A stretch of DNA of 5,891 nt from Kiritimatiellia bacterium (lineage in GTDB: Bacteria; Verrucomicrobiota; Kiritimatiellia; RFP12; UBA1067), in NCBI GenBank assembly GCA_017459225.1, contig JAFUDL010000140.1, positions 1-5,891 of the forward strand, written 5' to 3'. Shown piece by piece: positions 4,745 through 5,891 of this stretch. Every line of letters starts with the position of its first letter. Position 1 is the first letter of the stretch. The translations under genes were made by a program, and so were the position numbers. The notes under the pieces are model-generated. The model saw nothing but the letters and a program-made list of their open reading frames with translations. It searched no databases and was not told the origin of the DNA.

Positions 4745-5891
4745 GGACCGCCTCTTTTCGGTGAAGATGCGCGCCTCTCGCGGCAGCGAACACGTGTCAG
4801 GTGCGGAGAGGATAGTTGCGCCTTCCGCCGCGCCAGAGACGGTCTTTGCACTCGTTCGTCGTGCGCTCGGACATTCAAAGGGCGATCCTGACTTCATCTC
4901 CCTCAAGGTCGCCGCGATAGGCGACGTGCTGCGCATCAAGGCTTTGCCGGTCGCAACCGAGACCGCGTCGACTCCGGGCGAGGGGCTCGCCATTGCCGAA
5001 CGCCTGCTGCGCGAGGCCGGCGTCGAGCGCGCAAGCGAGGTTGTCGCGATGCTCGCCGCCGCGGGGCCGATGCGCGGCGCCATGCTCGTGGATGCCGACA
5101 CGCTTGAACGGCTTGAACCAGACAAGGCGAGAGGCGTGCGCGCGACATGCATGGACGCCGCTGGAGCGCAGGGGCGCCTCCCGCCATCGTCGAAGAGCCA
5201 TTATGCAGAGGCTATCGTCCTTGCCTCGAAGGTCGCCGCGGCTCCGGGAATTGTCGCGGAGCTATGCATATCCGACGACCCCGATTATGTCATTGGATAC
5301 GTGGCGTCGCGTTCAACGGGCTACCGCCGGATAACCTGCATGAAGGAAATGGGCGATGCGCGTGGAGGACGCATCTTCGTCTGCCGCGGGATCGCAGGCG
5401 ATCCATTGAATACGATCCGCTTTCTGGAGGAGACGCCCGTGCTAGTAGAGGCGATTCCCATGCCGGACGGAACTGCGAGGGGGAATCGTCTCGACGGGAT
5501 AAAGCGGGAAATCGACGCAATCCGAACATCCGGACTTTGGCGCGAGACGCGCGTTCTGGAGATGCGTCCCGAGGGCTGTGCGATGGCGGGCGGGCGCGAA
5601 GTCGCAGTGCTGTCGTCAAACGACTATCTAGGCCTCGCGAAAGATCCGCGCGTCAAGAAGGCCGCCGCCGATGCGGCGCAGAGTTTCGGTGCCGGAACTG
5701 GCGGCGCGCGTCTCACTACCGGGACGCAGCCGCTGCACGTCAAACTTGAAGAGCAGCTTGCGGCCTTCTTCGGGAGCGAGGCGGCTGTCTCCTACGCGAC
5801 GGGTTACATGGCCAACGTCGGCGTAATCTCCGCGCTCGCTGGCAGGGGCGACGTCATACTTTCCGACGAACTCAACCACGCCTCCATCATC
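4737..5891 (+). CDS. BioW-BioF fusion: 6-carboxyhexanoate-CoA ligase / 8-amino-7-oxononanoate synthase, 3' partial
   Basis: The frame is open from ATG 4737 to the window edge, 385 codons with no stop. Residues 1 to about 245 are BioW, which uses ATP and CoA to make pimeloyl-CoA from free pimelate. Its marks are FSVKMRASR (7-15), HVSGAERIV (19-27), RGVR (132-135), ASKVAAAPGIVAELC (163-177), SDDPDYVIGYVAS (179-191) and GGRIF (210-214). That is about the normal full length of BioW. From about residue 253 the chain becomes BioF, the PLP-dependent synthase that condenses pimeloyl-CoA with alanine: SSNDYLGL (293-300), GAGTGGARLTTGT (318-330), LEEQLAAFFG (337-346) and DELNHASI (377-384). The linker (about 240-255) is short, with no stop, ribosome binding site or frame change between the domains. 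The BioF part is cut by the window, so its PLP lysine is not visible. A fused enzyme would make two successive steps on one chain. Confidence 0.93.
   Translation, partial: MSEDRLFSVKMRASRGSEHVSGAERIVAPSAAPETVFALVRRALGHSKGDPDFISLKVAAIGDVLRIKALPVATETASTPGEGLAIAERLLREAGVERASEVVAMLAAAGPMRGAMLVDADTLERLEPDKARGVRATCMDAAGAQGRLPPSSKSHYAEAIVLASKVAAAPGIVAELCISDDPDYVIGYVASRSTGYRRITCMKEMGDARGGRIFVCRGIAGDPLNTIRFLEETPVLVEAIPMPDGTARGNRLDGIKREIDAIRTSGLWRETRVLEMRPEGCAMAGGREVAVLSSNDYLGLAKDPRVKKAAADAAQSFGAGTGGARLTTGTQPLHVKLEEQLAAFFGSEAAVSYATGYMANVGVISALAGRGDVILSDELNHASII

Noticed and set aside
5147..5749. Open frame of 200 codons on the + strand within bioWF
   Set aside because: It is in a different frame from the clear BioW-BioF protein, very Arg-rich and without motifs.

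Overview
The window reads as GC-rich bacterial DNA with tightly packed genes, all on the + strand. It holds four genes: the 3' part of a HipA-family kinase gene, a 5-formyltetrahydrofolate cyclo-ligase gene with an unusual membrane extension, and a biotin synthesis cluster in the order bioD, bioA, bioW-bioF, the last cut by the right edge. The organism cannot be named from the sequence. BioW-based biotin synthesis, a BioW-BioF fusion and the odd membrane extension would suit an uncultured anaerobic lineage such as the PVC group (Verrucomicrobiota, Kiritimatiellota, Lentisphaerota), but that is a weak inference. All four visible stop codons are TGA, so UGA is a normal stop here.

Layout. Positions 1-996: HipA-like Ser/Thr kinase, open at its 5' end. 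Positions 1032-2669: one uninterrupted frame of 545 codons, with a complete cyclo-ligase domain (about residues 7-192) followed by about 350 residues containing two two-helix membrane units, each followed by a CxxC motif. Positions 2670-2750: the only real intergenic gap, with a good extended -10 promoter, a small inverted repeat and a perfect 12-bp tandem repeat just before bioD. Positions 2751-3440: bioD. Positions 3437-4744: bioA, whose reading frame is broken by one in-frame TGA at codon 19. Positions 4737-5891: bioW fused in frame to bioF, running off the window.

How the genes work together. BioW activates free pimelate to pimeloyl-CoA; BioF condenses this with L-alanine to 8-amino-7-oxononanoate (KAPA); BioA transaminates KAPA to 7,8-diaminononanoate (DAPA); BioD closes the ring to dethiobiotin. 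The gene order is the reverse of the pathway order. BioB, which makes biotin from dethiobiotin, is not in the window. bioD and bioA share ATGA, and bioA and bioWF overlap by 8 bp, so the cluster looks like one translationally coupled transcript starting near 2711.

The points most worth a second look are the in-frame TGA in bioA (a good ribosome binding site and the conserved HPY substrate-site motif lie upstream of it), the cyclo-ligase/membrane fusion with its duplicated helix-helix-CxxC units, and the BioW-BioF fusion. No RNA genes, insertion sequences or CRISPR arrays were seen.
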